64,000 nucleotides of DNA from Arcticibacter sp041902385 (GCF_041902385.1 NZ_CP169244.1:3286001-3350000); one strand, 5' to 3'; numbered from the stretch's first letter, positions 43,241-52,756 are shown. Numbers and translations: made by a program. The notes: generated by a model not told the origin, from the letters alone.

Positions 43241-43996
43241 ATGAAACAACTCTTTCTAAGCCTTATCTTTATTGTTTTGCTGACGACGGCGCACGCTCAG
43301 CAAAAGCAGGAAGTCAGTGATCGATTCCTGAAACCTTACGCCAGGTACATGCAGATCGACTTTTCTGCCGGTACTAATCTTGATATGATCAGTGAACAAG
43401 ATACGCGCGCTGGTTCTTCATTGTTATCAGCACGGTCGTCCGGATCCGCCCCCTTTGTTAAGGCTACCTTTTCGCACTTCCCCTTGAGGAGAGCAGGATG
43501 GTACGGCTCTTTTCAAATAAATTTTTATGACGAAGAGAATACGGGATTAGTTAAATCGGGCCTTATTGAAGAAGCAATGACTGCTCTTTTGAAAGGGATG
43601 ACGGGGCCTCTTACGTCTATGCACGCGTCTTACGATCTCGGGGTGATCTACCGTATCGAGCACAGCAGATGGCGATTGCACCCAAAGGCCGGACTGGGGC
43701 AGTTCGGTTATCTAATGAAGAAAGAAGGATATAAAGCCAATAATGAGTGGAGGCTTACATACACTCAGAAAGCAGAGCCTTTATGTCTGAATCTCGGAGT
43801 GTCTGGTAGTTATTTCATTTCAAGGAGGGTTTATCTGGCGAGTGAAGTGCAGTATCAGAAGCCGCTTCAGGAGTCGAAAGCCGAAGTGCTCTACTCAACG
43901 GGTAATACAGAAACATCCAAAGTTTCCAGACGAATATCAACAGCCGGGAGATGCGTTAATATTGGCGTCGGCCTGGGCGTCCTTATCAGCGAGTAG
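43241..43996 (+). CDS. Hypothetical exported (beta-barrel-like) protein
   Basis: This 251-residue protein has a clean signal peptide (FLSLIFIVLLTTAHAQ). The mature part has repeated beta-strand pairs (AGWYGSFQINFYDE, SLYDL-type turns, RRVYLASEVQYQKP), and it ends with a hydrophobic alternating strand (CVNIGVGLGVLISE). It looks like a small outer membrane barrel. No family named. It follows the DUF4377-like lipoprotein. Confidence 0.65.
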   Translation: MKQLFLSLIFIVLLTTAHAQQKQEVSDRFLKPYARYMQIDFSAGTNLDMISEQDTRAGSSLLSARSSGSAPFVKATFSHFPLRRAGWYGSFQINFYDEENTGLVKSGLIEEAMTALLKGMTGPLTSMHASYDLGVIYRIEHSRWRLHPKAGLGQFGYLMKKEGYKANNEWRLTYTQKAEPLCLNLGVSGSYFISRRVYLASEVQYQKPLQESKAEVLYSTGNTETSKVSRRISTAGRCVNIGVGLGVLISE

Positions 43997-44093
43997 CTAC
44001 TCCATATCAAAATTTCGAATCCTCCTGACATACCCTTGTCACATCCCCCTGATACTTTTGGCGCAACTAAGTATAACATTAAAATCAAGCGTT

Positions 44094-44944
44094 ATGAATA
44101 TTATCACAGGAGCTTCCGGACAGATTGGATCATATGTTGTAAAAGAGCTCGTCAGGATGCAAAAGCCGGTGCGCGCCATCGTGCGGAGCCCGGAAAAAGC
44201 AATGCAATTTGAAAAGGAAGGAGTGGAGGCCGGTGTTGCTGACCTTCAGGATAGCGAAGCTGTAAAGGCAGCGTTTGAAGGTGCCACCACCGTCCTCTTA
44301 ATGACTCCGGAGAACCCTGCATCTTCCAATGTAATAGGTGATACGATAAGGATCATTTCTAATTACCGGGACGCTATCAGGGCAGCGGATATTAAACGGG
44401 TCGTTGCGCTTTCGTCTGTAGGCGCGCAGTACCGCGAGGGTACAGGCAACCTCATTCAGTCGCATCTGCTTGAGGAGATGGTGCGGGAACTTGATATCGA
44501 CTATGTGATCATCCGCCCTTCTTATTACTTCAGCAACTGGCTCGCCTATCGCGAACTTGCTGCTCAGGATGGTGTCCTGCCTACTTTTTCCCTCCCGATC
44601 TTCGCATGGAGATGCTCTCGCCCGCCGATGTTGCCGCTTTTATTGCCAGCGCAATTGCCGACACCGCAATGCACGGCTTGTATGAACTGACTGGTCCCGA
44701 GGACTATAGTTCAAATGATGTGGCAAAGCATTTTTCCCGGATCGTTGGACGCGACGTAAGGGCTGCAGAGATTCCTGCTTCAGAATGGGAAAAAACGCTG
44801 CGATCGGCAGGCTTCTCTGACGATTCGGCCCATAATCTCGCTGCGATGACTCAGGCGGTGCTGGACGGAAAGACTGCTCCTCAGGGGCCTGCCCCTGTTA
44901 AATTGAAGACCAGCCTTGCCGACTACCTGTCCTCCCTGGGATAG
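44094..44944 (+). pseudogene. NmrA-like NAD(P)-binding oxidoreductase, frameshifted
   Basis: From the ATG at 44094 the protein begins MNIITGASGQIGSYVVKELV, a Rossmann motif of the NmrA/quinone-reductase-2-like group. It continues RVVALSSVGAQYREGTGNLI and VIIRPSYYFSNWLA. The frame is lost near five T at 44585-44589. With one more T it reads FFPPDLRMEMLSPADVAAFI and continues to the natural end (SLADYLSSLG) at 44944. The corrected length is about 283 residues, normal for the family. Possible sequencing error. Confidence 0.8.
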
Positions 44945-45089
44945 GACTTGTCATTAAGGATATAAGGTATTAAAGTAATACGCCGGTCTGCGTTGTGCGC
45001 GGACCGGCGTATATTGCAATGTAAAAGGGGAAGACCTGGCTGTCCTTAAACTTGATGGCTGACCTGACTGTCCGCTGAAGCCTTAGCGT

Positions 45090-46340
45090 CTAGAATCCGG
45101 TCAGGCGCTTTCCGTTAACAGTGACATTCTCCAACTTCACACCTGAATAGCTGTTCTTCAGAGCCGGGTCTGCCGCCTCCGCGGTCATATTTTGAAAGCG
45201 AATGTTTTCCACCCGGTCAGAAGGATTTCCCTCTAGTTGCCCTACTTTATCACATTTCACATTGATATTAGAAAAGGTAACATTACGAACAGTGCCAAAG
45301 GGCTTCTCTGTACTCCCTGCCATGTCGAAGAATTGTTTCCATGGACTGAGCCTGACGATTGAGCCGCAGGAGCCCGTAATGTTGTCGATCGTAATGTTTT
45401 CAAAAACCTGGTAGGTATCGGGACGCATTTTAAAGTTGACGATAGGCGTTTTGCTCTCCACCTTGCAGTTGCGCATGGTGATGTTGCGGGCGAAAATACT
45501 TTCACTACCGAAGGTGAGGGTTGCATGTGCCAGTCCAAAGGTGCAGTTCTCGATCAGTACGTCTTCCACTGGTCCATTTTCAGGTAATTGATGCGCGGTC
45601 GGTCCCTTTCCTCCTTTAATGGCAATGGCATCGTCATTAACGGAAATGTAGCAGTTACGTATGGTTACCTTCTTGCAGACATCAATATCAACTCCGTCTG
45701 TGCTGGGAGCCGGTACAGGGTGATAGGGCGAGCGGATGTCACAGTTCTCAATCAGTACGTTGTTGCACTGGTAGAGATGGGTGGTCCAGAACCCTGCGTT
45801 CCGCATCTTTACATCCTGTATTTTAACGTCATTGCAGCCCCAAATGAAAATGAGCCTGGGGCGATGTACGTCCAGATTTGTTGCAACCTGCTTCAGTACT
45901 TTCATGGAGTCGCGGTAAGCCCAGAAGCTCTTCCAATATTTAAGTCCGTTTCCGTTAATCATTCCCGGGCCGGTGATGCTAAATTTATTGACGCCTTTGG
46001 CGTTAACCAGGGCAGCGTAATACTTCAGCTTTCTGCCTTCCATTCGTGAGGGCAGCAACGGGTAGTCGGCAATATTGTCTGAACCTTTCAGTACCGCGCC
46101 CTCCATTAAACGAAGCCTCGTATTTGCTTTGAAGAAGAGTGCGCCGGAAAGGAACACTCCTTTCGGGATCACAATAGTACCGCCCCCTTTTGCATGTGCT
46201 GCGTCAATCACTTTTTGGATTGCTTTTGTGTTCAGTATTGTGCTGTCGGCTTTTGCACCGAATTTTGTGATAACATAGTCCTGGGCCTGTATAGAAAAAG
46301 CCGAGACAATAAAGGATGTTAATAAGAGTAGTTTTTTCAT
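45090..46340 (-). CDS. GH28-family polygalacturonase-like enzyme
   Basis: This 416-residue exported protein (signal ending FSIQAQ) has a parallel beta-helix with GH28 features: STDGVDID and NDDAIAIKGG supply the catalytic aspartates. The G-H-G block reads FGLAHATLTFGSES, and the classical R-I-K is replaced by VNFKMRP. Such variants are seen in rhamnogalacturonan- or oligogalacturonide-active relatives. The N-terminus (YVITKFGAKADSTILNTKAI) is standard. No SusCD pair is next to it. It likely cuts pectic material in the periplasm. Confidence 0.87.
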   Translation of the reverse strand: MKKLLLLTSFIVSAFSIQAQDYVITKFGAKADSTILNTKAIQKVIDAAHAKGGGTIVIPKGVFLSGALFFKANTRLRLMEGAVLKGSDNIADYPLLPSRMEGRKLKYYAALVNAKGVNKFSITGPGMINGNGLKYWKSFWAYRDSMKVLKQVATNLDVHRPRLIFIWGCNDVKIQDVKMRNAGFWTTHLYQCNNVLIENCDIRSPYHPVPAPSTDGVDIDVCKKVTIRNCYISVNDDAIAIKGGKGPTAHQLPENGPVEDVLIENCTFGLAHATLTFGSESIFARNITMRNCKVESKTPIVNFKMRPDTYQVFENITIDNITGSCGSIVRLSPWKQFFDMAGSTEKPFGTVRNVTFSNINVKCDKVGQLEGNPSDRVENIRFQNMTAEAADPALKNSYSGVKLENVTVNGKRLTGF

Positions 46341-46924
46341 ATACCTAGTTAGCCGGCCTGTCGTACAGATCTTATTCCTCTGCAGGAACAGACACTTAAG
46401 TCTTTGGTTAATTGAATTCGCTCCGCGAATGCTTTCGCCAAATATAAAAGAGTCGTCCTGTTTAACTGTCCTGTACTATCAGCGTGGTCAGCGAGGTCGG
46501 CTTGCGCTGATGCTGTTGGCGGTTATAGCTTTCAGCCATCAGCTTTCAGCTTTTTGCCTTCGGCCGCTGTTGGCTGTTGGCTATTGGCTATTGGCTTTCC
46601 GCTTGGGCCTTCGGCCGCTGTTGGCTGTTGGCTATTGGCTTTCCGCTTTCCGCTTGGGCCTTCGGCCGCTGTTGGCTGTTGGCTATTGGCTTTCTGCTTT
46701 CCGCCTGGGCCTTCGGCCGCTGTTAGCTGTTGGCTATTGGCTTTCGGCTTTCGGCTTTCCGCCTGGGCCTTCGGCCGCTGTTGGCTATTGGCGGTTAGCT
46801 ATTAGCTTTCCGCTTTCTGCTTTCCGCCTGGGCCTTCGGCCGCTGTTAGCTATTGGCTATTGGCTTTCGGCTTTCTGCTTTCCGCTTTCGGCTTTAAGCT
46901 TTCGCCTTAAGCCGGCTTTCCGCG
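46341..46924. other. Intergenic minisatellite region
   Basis: Between two minus-strand genes, almost all of the right 420 bases are a tandem repeat (46507-46920). Long reading frames through it are repeat artefacts. The left 150 bases should hold the GH28 promoter; nothing specific was seen. Confidence 0.7.
46507..46920. repeat. 51-bp minisatellite with 7-bp subunits
   Basis: The core CCTTCGGCCGCTGTT(G/A)GC occurs at 46557, 46608, 46659, 46710, 46768 and 46833, giving periods of 51, 51, 51, 58 and 65. The extra lengths are multiples of 7 and come from added (G/C)GCTTTC-like 7-mers. The rest of each unit is TTGGCTATTGGCTTTCCGC-like. The strict period and 7-bp steps suggest slippage. Confidence 0.92.
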
Positions 46925-48841
46925 TTAACGCTCCTGCTGCTCAGCTCCCAGAAGCCGGGTGATCTTATAGAACAGCTCCGTGTTCTGGTAAACACCGGCA
47001 AATTCATCGGAATGGGGACCGTAGGCAAATACGGGCACCATGATGTTCGTATGGTCGTTAGTGCTGAAGGATCCGCTAACATAGCCCGTCTTTTCGTTTG
47101 CGTCGAGGAGGGAGAGACCACCCGTTTCGTGGTCAGCAGTCACCACCACCAGTGTTTCTCCGTCTTCATCAGCAAAGCGCAGGGCTTCGCCGACAGCTTT
47201 ATCAAAGTCAAGCAGTTCAGTCACCACGTAGGGAAGATCGTTGGCATGACCGCCGTAATCAATCTGAGCTCCCTCGGCCATGATAAAAAAGCCTTTCCGG
47301 TTCTGATTCAGCAGCGAGATCGTCTTTCTGAGCATTTGCTGAAGAGTATTTCCGCGGCCATTCTTTACCGGCCTAAGCGATGAGTCGGGCAGGAACAAGA
47401 CCTGTCTCTTTTTTACGGAAGAGAGGAAGTTGCCCAAAGAATAGTGTACCTCGTAACCCTTAGCGTTTAATTCACTTGCATACCCGTTTCGTTTCCTGGC
47501 GTCCCGGTAAGGCCCTGGTAAGCCGCCCGCTAATATGCTCACATGACTGGTAAGAAAGTCGCGGGCTATTTGCTCCGGCCATGACCGGTCCGGCTGCGAA
47601 GCATAGAACACCGCAGGCGTTGCATCCGTGACGTCGCCTGTACTGATGATCCCCGAGAGTTTTCCCAGGGGAGCGAGCAGGTCGGGAATCTTTGCCAGCG
47701 GTTTCCCTGAAGTGTCAACACTAATAGTGGCGTTATTTGCTTTTTTGCCTGTAGCGATTGCCGATCCTCCTGCACCTGAATCGGTGTTTCCTGAGTTGGC
47801 AGCTTCCGTCCGTGAAAGGCCCAGTACGGCCATATTCGCAATGTTAAGATTGCCATGGTTCGCTGATAGTCCCGCCTTTACCTGTGCCAGGCCCATCCCA
47901 TCTCCGATAAGGAGAATGACGTTCCTGACCTTTCTGTTGCTTCTGTCGCTTTTAAAGGAGGGACGGTAAACAGGAGCAGGGTTGTTCAGTGAGTAAGTAG
48001 TAAGGGGAAGGCTGTTGGCAAAGCTGTTCAGAGCTTCAGGCTGATCAGTATTGATCAGGTCGACGCCCATTTTTCGAAGTTCTATCCAGGTGTTCGGACT
48101 GTCGTGCGTGGCCCAGAACCTGAAAGGTTTGTTTTGCCGGTGTGCCCGTTCTATAACGGCAATCAGTTTTGCTTTGTCTGCTGCAAATGGGGTGCCTTTC
48201 CCATTCCATGCCGTGTAATTCTTGATATCATCGCTGATCATGGCGATTCGCTTCAGCTGTTCGTCAGTGTATGAAATATGAGGTCTTCCGTCGAAGAACA
48301 GCATCGGGTGGATCCTGGCAAACATCGCCGGTGGAGGCGTGTCGCCGCTCAGGACGATACGAACGGCGTCAGGGTTTTTGTGAGCATCGAACACGTCGCC
48401 GTAGGCTTGCAGCTGCCTCAGCAAAACCGGTATCACTTGAGGCCAGTTTTCTTTGATGTCTATCACCAACTGCAGCTTCTTTTTCGGGTCGGCAAAAGCG
48501 TGGCCTCCATGCTTCCTGTACATGGCTGCTGCCGGCCTCAGATACAAAGAATCGAGCGTTTGTCCGGCTACAATTTCTTCCAGGGTGTGGGCAATCATCA
48601 ACTTCCCCTGCTGCAGAAATATGTCCGCCTCGATGGATTCCATGTTGGCGTAATAGGCTCGGAGAAACGGAATATTTTGCTTGTAGTCGTTATGACTATG
48701 CCCGGAGAAGGATACAGATGCCTGGACTTTCTTTTCTCCGAACATCAGCTTTTCCAGTGCCTGTGTAGAATCCTGCATGGTCCGGGCTGAAATAGCCCGG
48801 ACAAAAAACAGGAACAGAATCGATAAAAAGGATCTTCTCAT
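46925..48841 (-). CDS. Glycerophosphodiesterase-like / alkaline phosphatase fusion
   Basis: This 638-residue secreted protein has two enzyme domains. Residues about 40-290 resemble the GDPD/PI-PLC-like family (GHSHNDYKQNIPFL, SIEADIFLQQGKLMIAHTLE, LQLVIDIKENWP). Residues about 305-635 are an alkaline phosphatase: VILLIGDGMGLAQV, the nucleophile serine in NTDSGAGGSAIATGKK, STGDVTDATPAVF, EGAQIDYGGHANDLPY and VVTADHETGGLSL supply the metal ligands. Together they could split a phosphodiester and then release phosphate. Signal sequence FLSILFLFFVRAISA. The C-terminus abuts the minisatellite. Confidence 0.88.
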   Translation of the reverse strand: MRRSFLSILFLFFVRAISARTMQDSTQALEKLMFGEKKVQASVSFSGHSHNDYKQNIPFLRAYYANMESIEADIFLQQGKLMIAHTLEEIVAGQTLDSLYLRPAAAMYRKHGGHAFADPKKKLQLVIDIKENWPQVIPVLLRQLQAYGDVFDAHKNPDAVRIVLSGDTPPPAMFARIHPMLFFDGRPHISYTDEQLKRIAMISDDIKNYTAWNGKGTPFAADKAKLIAVIERAHRQNKPFRFWATHDSPNTWIELRKMGVDLINTDQPEALNSFANSLPLTTYSLNNPAPVYRPSFKSDRSNRKVRNVILLIGDGMGLAQVKAGLSANHGNLNIANMAVLGLSRTEAANSGNTDSGAGGSAIATGKKANNATISVDTSGKPLAKIPDLLAPLGKLSGIISTGDVTDATPAVFYASQPDRSWPEQIARDFLTSHVSILAGGLPGPYRDARKRNGYASELNAKGYEVHYSLGNFLSSVKKRQVLFLPDSSLRPVKNGRGNTLQQMLRKTISLLNQNRKGFFIMAEGAQIDYGGHANDLPYVVTELLDFDKAVGEALRFADEDGETLVVVTADHETGGLSLLDANEKTGYVSGSFSTNDHTNIMVPVFAYGPHSDEFAGVYQNTELFYKITRLLGAEQQER

Positions 48842-49192
48842 TCTATTTCAATTGCTTACCAGCCTGGTGTCTCCTCACGTCTTTCAGTTCGTGGGGACTG
48901 AAATTAATGTGACGGAGGTAAGCTTGTCTGCGTATCGCCGGTATAGTACTTCGAAAGCTTCCCTGCCCTTATTCTCTTGTAATAACAGCAACAGTTCCCT
49001 GTCGTAAAGGTTGCTTATCATACACCGGCAAATAAAAAGAAGCAATGTTAAACCAGTGTGAGCTGAAAATTAATGTAATGTTGGTGCTCTCCTTAAATTT
49101 GAATTACGCCCCTTATCCGCTACAGGCCAGACTGAGGCCGTGAAGCGAATGAATCGGTTGCCCGACCACGATTGCATCAGCAATATCACAGC
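48842..49192. other. Intergenic region, no feature recognised
   Basis: About 350 bases lie between two minus-strand genes. No gene, repeat or hairpin could be supported. It should hold the promoter of the phosphatase fusion gene. Confidence 0.5.
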
Positions 49193-49990
49193 CTACCCTG
49201 GACTCGTCAGTGCCGCTTTTAATCTGTGCCGGATGATCGTTTCCTTCACAAAGGAGGGAAGCAGCGTGTTAAGAATGGCAATTGTGCGGTTTATCGCTCC
49301 CGGAATTACTTCCTTTTTCCCTTTCAATAAGCCCTCAATAGCCTGGCGCGCCACCACCTCTGGCTCCAGAATGCTGGCGGCAGACAGCCCCCGCAGAGAG
49401 TGGTTCTGTACCAGCAGTTCGGGCTTTGTATTGATACCGCCCGGGCTGAGCAATGTGATGAAGATGTTTTTTCCTGACTGCTCCAGCTGCAGGCAGCGGG
49501 TAAAATAACTGATAAAGGATTTCGAAGCGCCATAGACCTGCTTTCTCGGTACTATAACATGTCCGCCCAAACTCCCCACGTTGAGCAGATACGAGCGGTT
49601 TTTCGGACTCACCTGATCCAGAAACAATCGTGTAAGTAATACCGTACTGGTAATATTGAGGTCGATCTGTTTCTTGTAAAAATAAATGTTCTTTTCCTCA
49701 AACCACGACCAGTTCCCCAATCCTGCATTGTTAATGAGCATATTGGCCCTGACTTTATTCTTCATCATCCAGGTGAAGATCTCCGGTAGCTCGCCTGCAA
49801 GGGTAAGATCCACTTCCCGGTACCAGGCATTCACTCCAAAATTTCGCTCAATGTACCTGCTCAGAGCAGGCAGGCCGCTGCCGGGAAGGGAAAGTAATAC
49901 AAGATTAATACCGCGCGAGGCTAGCTCGAATGCGATCGCCTTGCCAAGTCCTTCGCTTGCTCCTGTTACTATTGCTGTGTGCTTTCTCAT
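49193..49990 (-). CDS. SDR family oxidoreductase
   Basis: This 265-residue SDR has TGASEGLGKA near residues 9-18, INNAGLG, LLNVGSLGG with the catalytic serine, and YGASK. The C-terminal part has a hydrophobic, basic tail (AINRTIAILNTLLPSFVKE), as in membrane-associated SDRs acting on lipids. Its start overlaps the end of the epimerase gene by four bases, so translational coupling is likely. Substrate unknown. Confidence 0.87.
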   Translation of the reverse strand: MRKHTAIVTGASEGLGKAIAFELASRGINLVLLSLPGSGLPALSRYIERNFGVNAWYREVDLTLAGELPEIFTWMMKNKVRANMLINNAGLGNWSWFEEKNIYFYKKQIDLNITSTVLLTRLFLDQVSPKNRSYLLNVGSLGGHVIVPRKQVYGASKSFISYFTRCLQLEQSGKNIFITLLSPGGINTKPELLVQNHSLRGLSAASILEPEVVARQAIEGLLKGKKEVIPGAINRTIAILNTLLPSFVKETIIRHRLKAALTSPG

Positions 49991-50985
49991 AGTTCACTGG
50001 TTTTAATATAATCTGCAGTTTTCTTTAGACCCTCATGAAAGGGCGTGATACGATATTGAAGATGGGTCATTGCCTTTTGGCTGCTGTATTTCTGATCAAA
50101 GTTGAGCCTGTCTGCAAACTCTGGCAAGAAAACCGGAGAAAGTCCGGTTAGCCTTGCCCTGGCCGCTTCGACGTGACTGAATGCTTTGATCACTTTTTGC
50201 GGGATGCGGAACAGCTTTGAGTGTACTCCTGTTACTTTGCTCAGCGTACGGAAGAACTCATTGAAGCTGATGTCTTCGCCCCCGAGGATGTACTTATTGC
50301 CCGTTTTACCCATGAGCATGGCCGCTATGTGGCCTTCCACCACATCCTGAAGGTAGGCGTAATTGGCAACGGCCTCACCGCTGCCGGGAATGATCCTCCA
50401 GGTGCCCCTCAGATAGCCACTGATCATTTTGCCAACCGTATTACTGCCTGTGATCGGTCCCTCGCCGTACACGCGGGAAGGGTAGACCGTCACTATGTCC
50501 AGTCCCTGTTCAATAAATTTCTTTACTTCCAGGTCGGCCAGATACTTGGTGCGCTCGTAATGAATGGGGAAGCCCATGATACGCGGATCTTCCTCTGTCA
50601 TGGGGTGTTTAATGGTTGGACCAAGAACGCCGCAGCTCGATGTGTATACCACCCGTTTCACCTTTTGTCGCAGAGCGCAGTCAAGGACGTTACGTGTTCC
50701 GGTCACATTAACAGAGTAGAACTCCGAAGCGTCGGGTACCCACATTTTTGCCAGGGCCGCCGTATGATACACCTGACCGCAGCCCCTCATTGCCTCTGCC
50801 AGACTGTCTATATCATTAATATCTCCTTTTACCGGCCTGACGTTCTGATGCCGGGGCACCAGAGGATGCATGAGATTGCGGCACAAACCGCGTACTTTGA
50901 ATCCCTGCCCGGCAAGGCTCAGGCATAGCTGTCTGCCAATAAAACCGCTTGCCCCGGTTACCAGTACCTGTATTTCGTTTTCCAT
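49987..50985 (-). CDS. NAD-dependent epimerase/dehydratase (3beta-HSD/HpnA-like)
   Basis: This 332-residue extended SDR has TGASGFIGRQ at residues 10-19, a YTSSCGVLG block and the catalytic pair in YERTK. The C-terminal half resembles 3beta-hydroxysteroid-dehydrogenase-like or hopanoid-associated epimerases (GEGPITGSNTVGKMI). The neighbour gene is an SDR with a hydrophobic tail and the next one upstream is a DUF6134-like protein, so a lipid-related substrate is possible. This is inference. Confidence 0.87.
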   Translation of the reverse strand: MENEIQVLVTGASGFIGRQLCLSLAGQGFKVRGLCRNLMHPLVPRHQNVRPVKGDINDIDSLAEAMRGCGQVYHTAALAKMWVPDASEFYSVNVTGTRNVLDCALRQKVKRVVYTSSCGVLGPTIKHPMTEEDPRIMGFPIHYERTKYLADLEVKKFIEQGLDIVTVYPSRVYGEGPITGSNTVGKMISGYLRGTWRIIPGSGEAVANYAYLQDVVEGHIAAMLMGKTGNKYILGGEDISFNEFFRTLSKVTGVHSKLFRIPQKVIKAFSHVEAARARLTGLSPVFLPEFADRLNFDQKYSSQKAMTHLQYRITPFHEGLKKTADYIKTSEL

Positions 50986-50993
50986 AATTATTT

Positions 50994-51665
50994 TTAAATA
51001 AGATCCATTTGAACGCTGTATAAGGAGTGGTGGATATCCACCCGGTAACAGACGCCGTTTCTGTAGTAGTAGTCATTGTAATTGCTGCCGGGAAGGTCTG
51101 CCCGGTAGGTGTGCGGGGCTATCTTTTTCAGGTTGATCCACTGCTGGAAGTTGTCTGAATAAACCCGTCTGATATTAAGGGGCTCCTGATAATAAAGCAT
51201 CATCATGTTATAGGTGATGGGCGTCTCCAGTTTCTCCGTCTTGCTATCCGACAATAGCTCGTAGCCGTTTTGCGAAATTCGGGTCACCTTGCTCTCTTTC
51301 TCCTTTCCGTTCACGCGCCGTGATACAGAAGAGTACAAGAGCCTGCCCTGTCTGAAGCATGCGTAGTCGGTGCTCTGGACCTCAATGTCGATCAGGACTT
51401 TTGTTTTTACTTCTGAACTGATTTTTAGCACGAGCTTGTCGCCTTCTGCGTACTGTTTAAATTGCATGCGACCGACTATCTTACCTTTATGCTTAATCTC
51501 GTAAATGCTGCCCGTCTCACCAGCCGGGAGCTGTCTGCTACACCCCAGAAGGAGTATCATGATCAGGAGTGATTTTTTTCTAACAGAGCCTATGAAGGCG
51601 AGCCCTCTCCACAGAGAGGGGAGGAGGTATTTACGTGAGATCCAGATAATGAGAGCAATGATCAT
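50994..51665 (-). CDS. DUF6134-like secreted protein
   Basis: This 223-residue frame has its likely signal in the segment SLLIMILLLGCSRQ, so the true start may be the Met at 51560; the upstream part is then untranslated. The mature protein has beta-rich blocks (YEIKHKGKIVGRMQF, LVLKISSEVKTKVLIDIE, TPITYNMMMLYYQEP), characteristic of DUF6134. Function unknown. It lies 8 bases before the epimerase gene and heads the operon. Confidence 0.65.
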   Translation of the reverse strand: MIIALIIWISRKYLLPSLWRGLAFIGSVRKKSLLIMILLLGCSRQLPAGETGSIYEIKHKGKIVGRMQFKQYAEGDKLVLKISSEVKTKVLIDIEVQSTDYACFRQGRLLYSSVSRRVNGKEKESKVTRISQNGYELLSDSKTEKLETPITYNMMMLYYQEPLNIRRVYSDNFQQWINLKKIAPHTYRADLPGSNYNDYYYRNGVCYRVDIHHSLYSVQMDLI

Positions 51666-51775
51666 TAACCTTTGTATTTACACTAAATACATCTCTTCAT
51701 GATCGTCCCCCTACGTACTCGGTGAAAGAATTTTTAGTTGTTCTGCTCAGACCTCTGAAAATACTGCTTTCTCTC

Positions 51776-52756
51776 TTAACAGACCCTTTTCTGATATTGC
51801 TTCGGGGTGATGCCAAACTTCTTTTTAAATGACTGGATAAAGCTGCCGGCGTTCTGGTAGCCAATCTCCCAGGCAATCTGGTTGATGTTCATAGAACTGC
51901 TTTTCAGAAGTGTCAGGGCGTAGTGCAGCCTGCAGTTGCTGATATATTCAAATACGGTACAATGATAGTTCGCTTTAAATCCGCTTTTCAGCTTGAACTC
52001 ATTAATAGCAAACTTTCGGGAAAGTGCAGCCAGAGAATGACTATCCAGAAAATGCTGGTCGAGATAATGTCTCAGTTCCGAAAACCGTTCGTAGTCCGCC
52101 TTGCTGTACTGCCGCTGCCCGCAGCCCCTGCTTGTGTCGATCATAACGGAAATCAGCTCCAGGAGCTTGCCGTTCAGGAAGAGGCCGCGCAGGTCTTCCG
52201 GCATATCGTTGTTCAGTACATCGGCCAAAATATGTCCCGCCCTCAGGTTATAACTGAGCCCCCGCGGATAGAGGGATAAGGGCTTGCCGTCTTCCATTTG
52301 ACGGGCAAGATCTTCAGCTGAATGACCCGCGGCAAGGGAGAGCAGACGAAGCAGATGTTCCTTTCTGACTATAAAGGCAAGGTATTCGTAGCGGCTTTGC
52401 CTTGGGAAATGGAAGTTCGACTGAGGCTCTTCGCAGAAATACAGGTTATGCTGTCCTGTTGTTAAAGGATGCTGTCCGGTGATCCCTTTAATACTGGCGT
52501 CCGATTTGCCTGTCAGTTGAAAGTGTATGCTTACATGGGTCTGATCGCTGAACTTGTCTACATAAACATCATCTTCAAAGCTAGCCTTAAAATGCAGCAG
52601 GTCAAGGCCTCCGCTGCTCTGATGGTCGATATCATAATTGAAGATCGTCCTCTTGCCGGGGCTTGCGTTTACAGATCCGCAGAGGGAGCCCGTTTTAAAT
52701 TCACGCGTCAGGATTTCTTTAAAATCAGCGCCGTCTATCCTGTAAGCCATTCTCAA
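51776..52756 (-). CDS. AraC-family transcriptional regulator
   Basis: This 326-residue protein has a long N-terminal sensor (cupin-like, residues 1-225) and the C-terminal AraC HTH pair (YERFSELRHYLDQHFL, then LSRKFAINEFKLKSGFKANY and INQIAWEIGYQNAGSFIQSF). It is on the same strand as, and upstream of, the DUF6134-like/epimerase/SDR unit (111 bases away), so it probably controls it. Two small inverted repeats lie upstream of its start. Confidence 0.87.
   Translation of the reverse strand: MRMAYRIDGADFKEILTREFKTGSLCGSVNASPGKRTIFNYDIDHQSSGGLDLLHFKASFEDDVYVDKFSDQTHVSIHFQLTGKSDASIKGITGQHPLTTGQHNLYFCEEPQSNFHFPRQSRYEYLAFIVRKEHLLRLLSLAAGHSAEDLARQMEDGKPLSLYPRGLSYNLRAGHILADVLNNDMPEDLRGLFLNGKLLELISVMIDTSRGCGQRQYSKADYERFSELRHYLDQHFLDSHSLAALSRKFAINEFKLKSGFKANYHCTVFEYISNCRLHYALTLLKSSSMNINQIAWEIGYQNAGSFIQSFKKKFGITPKQYQKRVC

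Noticed and set aside
44000..44020. tRNA-like TTCGAATC sequence
   Set aside because: The T-loop-like string near 44013 has no acceptor stem or other arms around it.
46429..46962. A 177-residue repeat protein on the plus strand
   Set aside because: The reading frame is a by-product of the tandem repeat, other frames through the array are also open, and the composition is unlike a natural protein.
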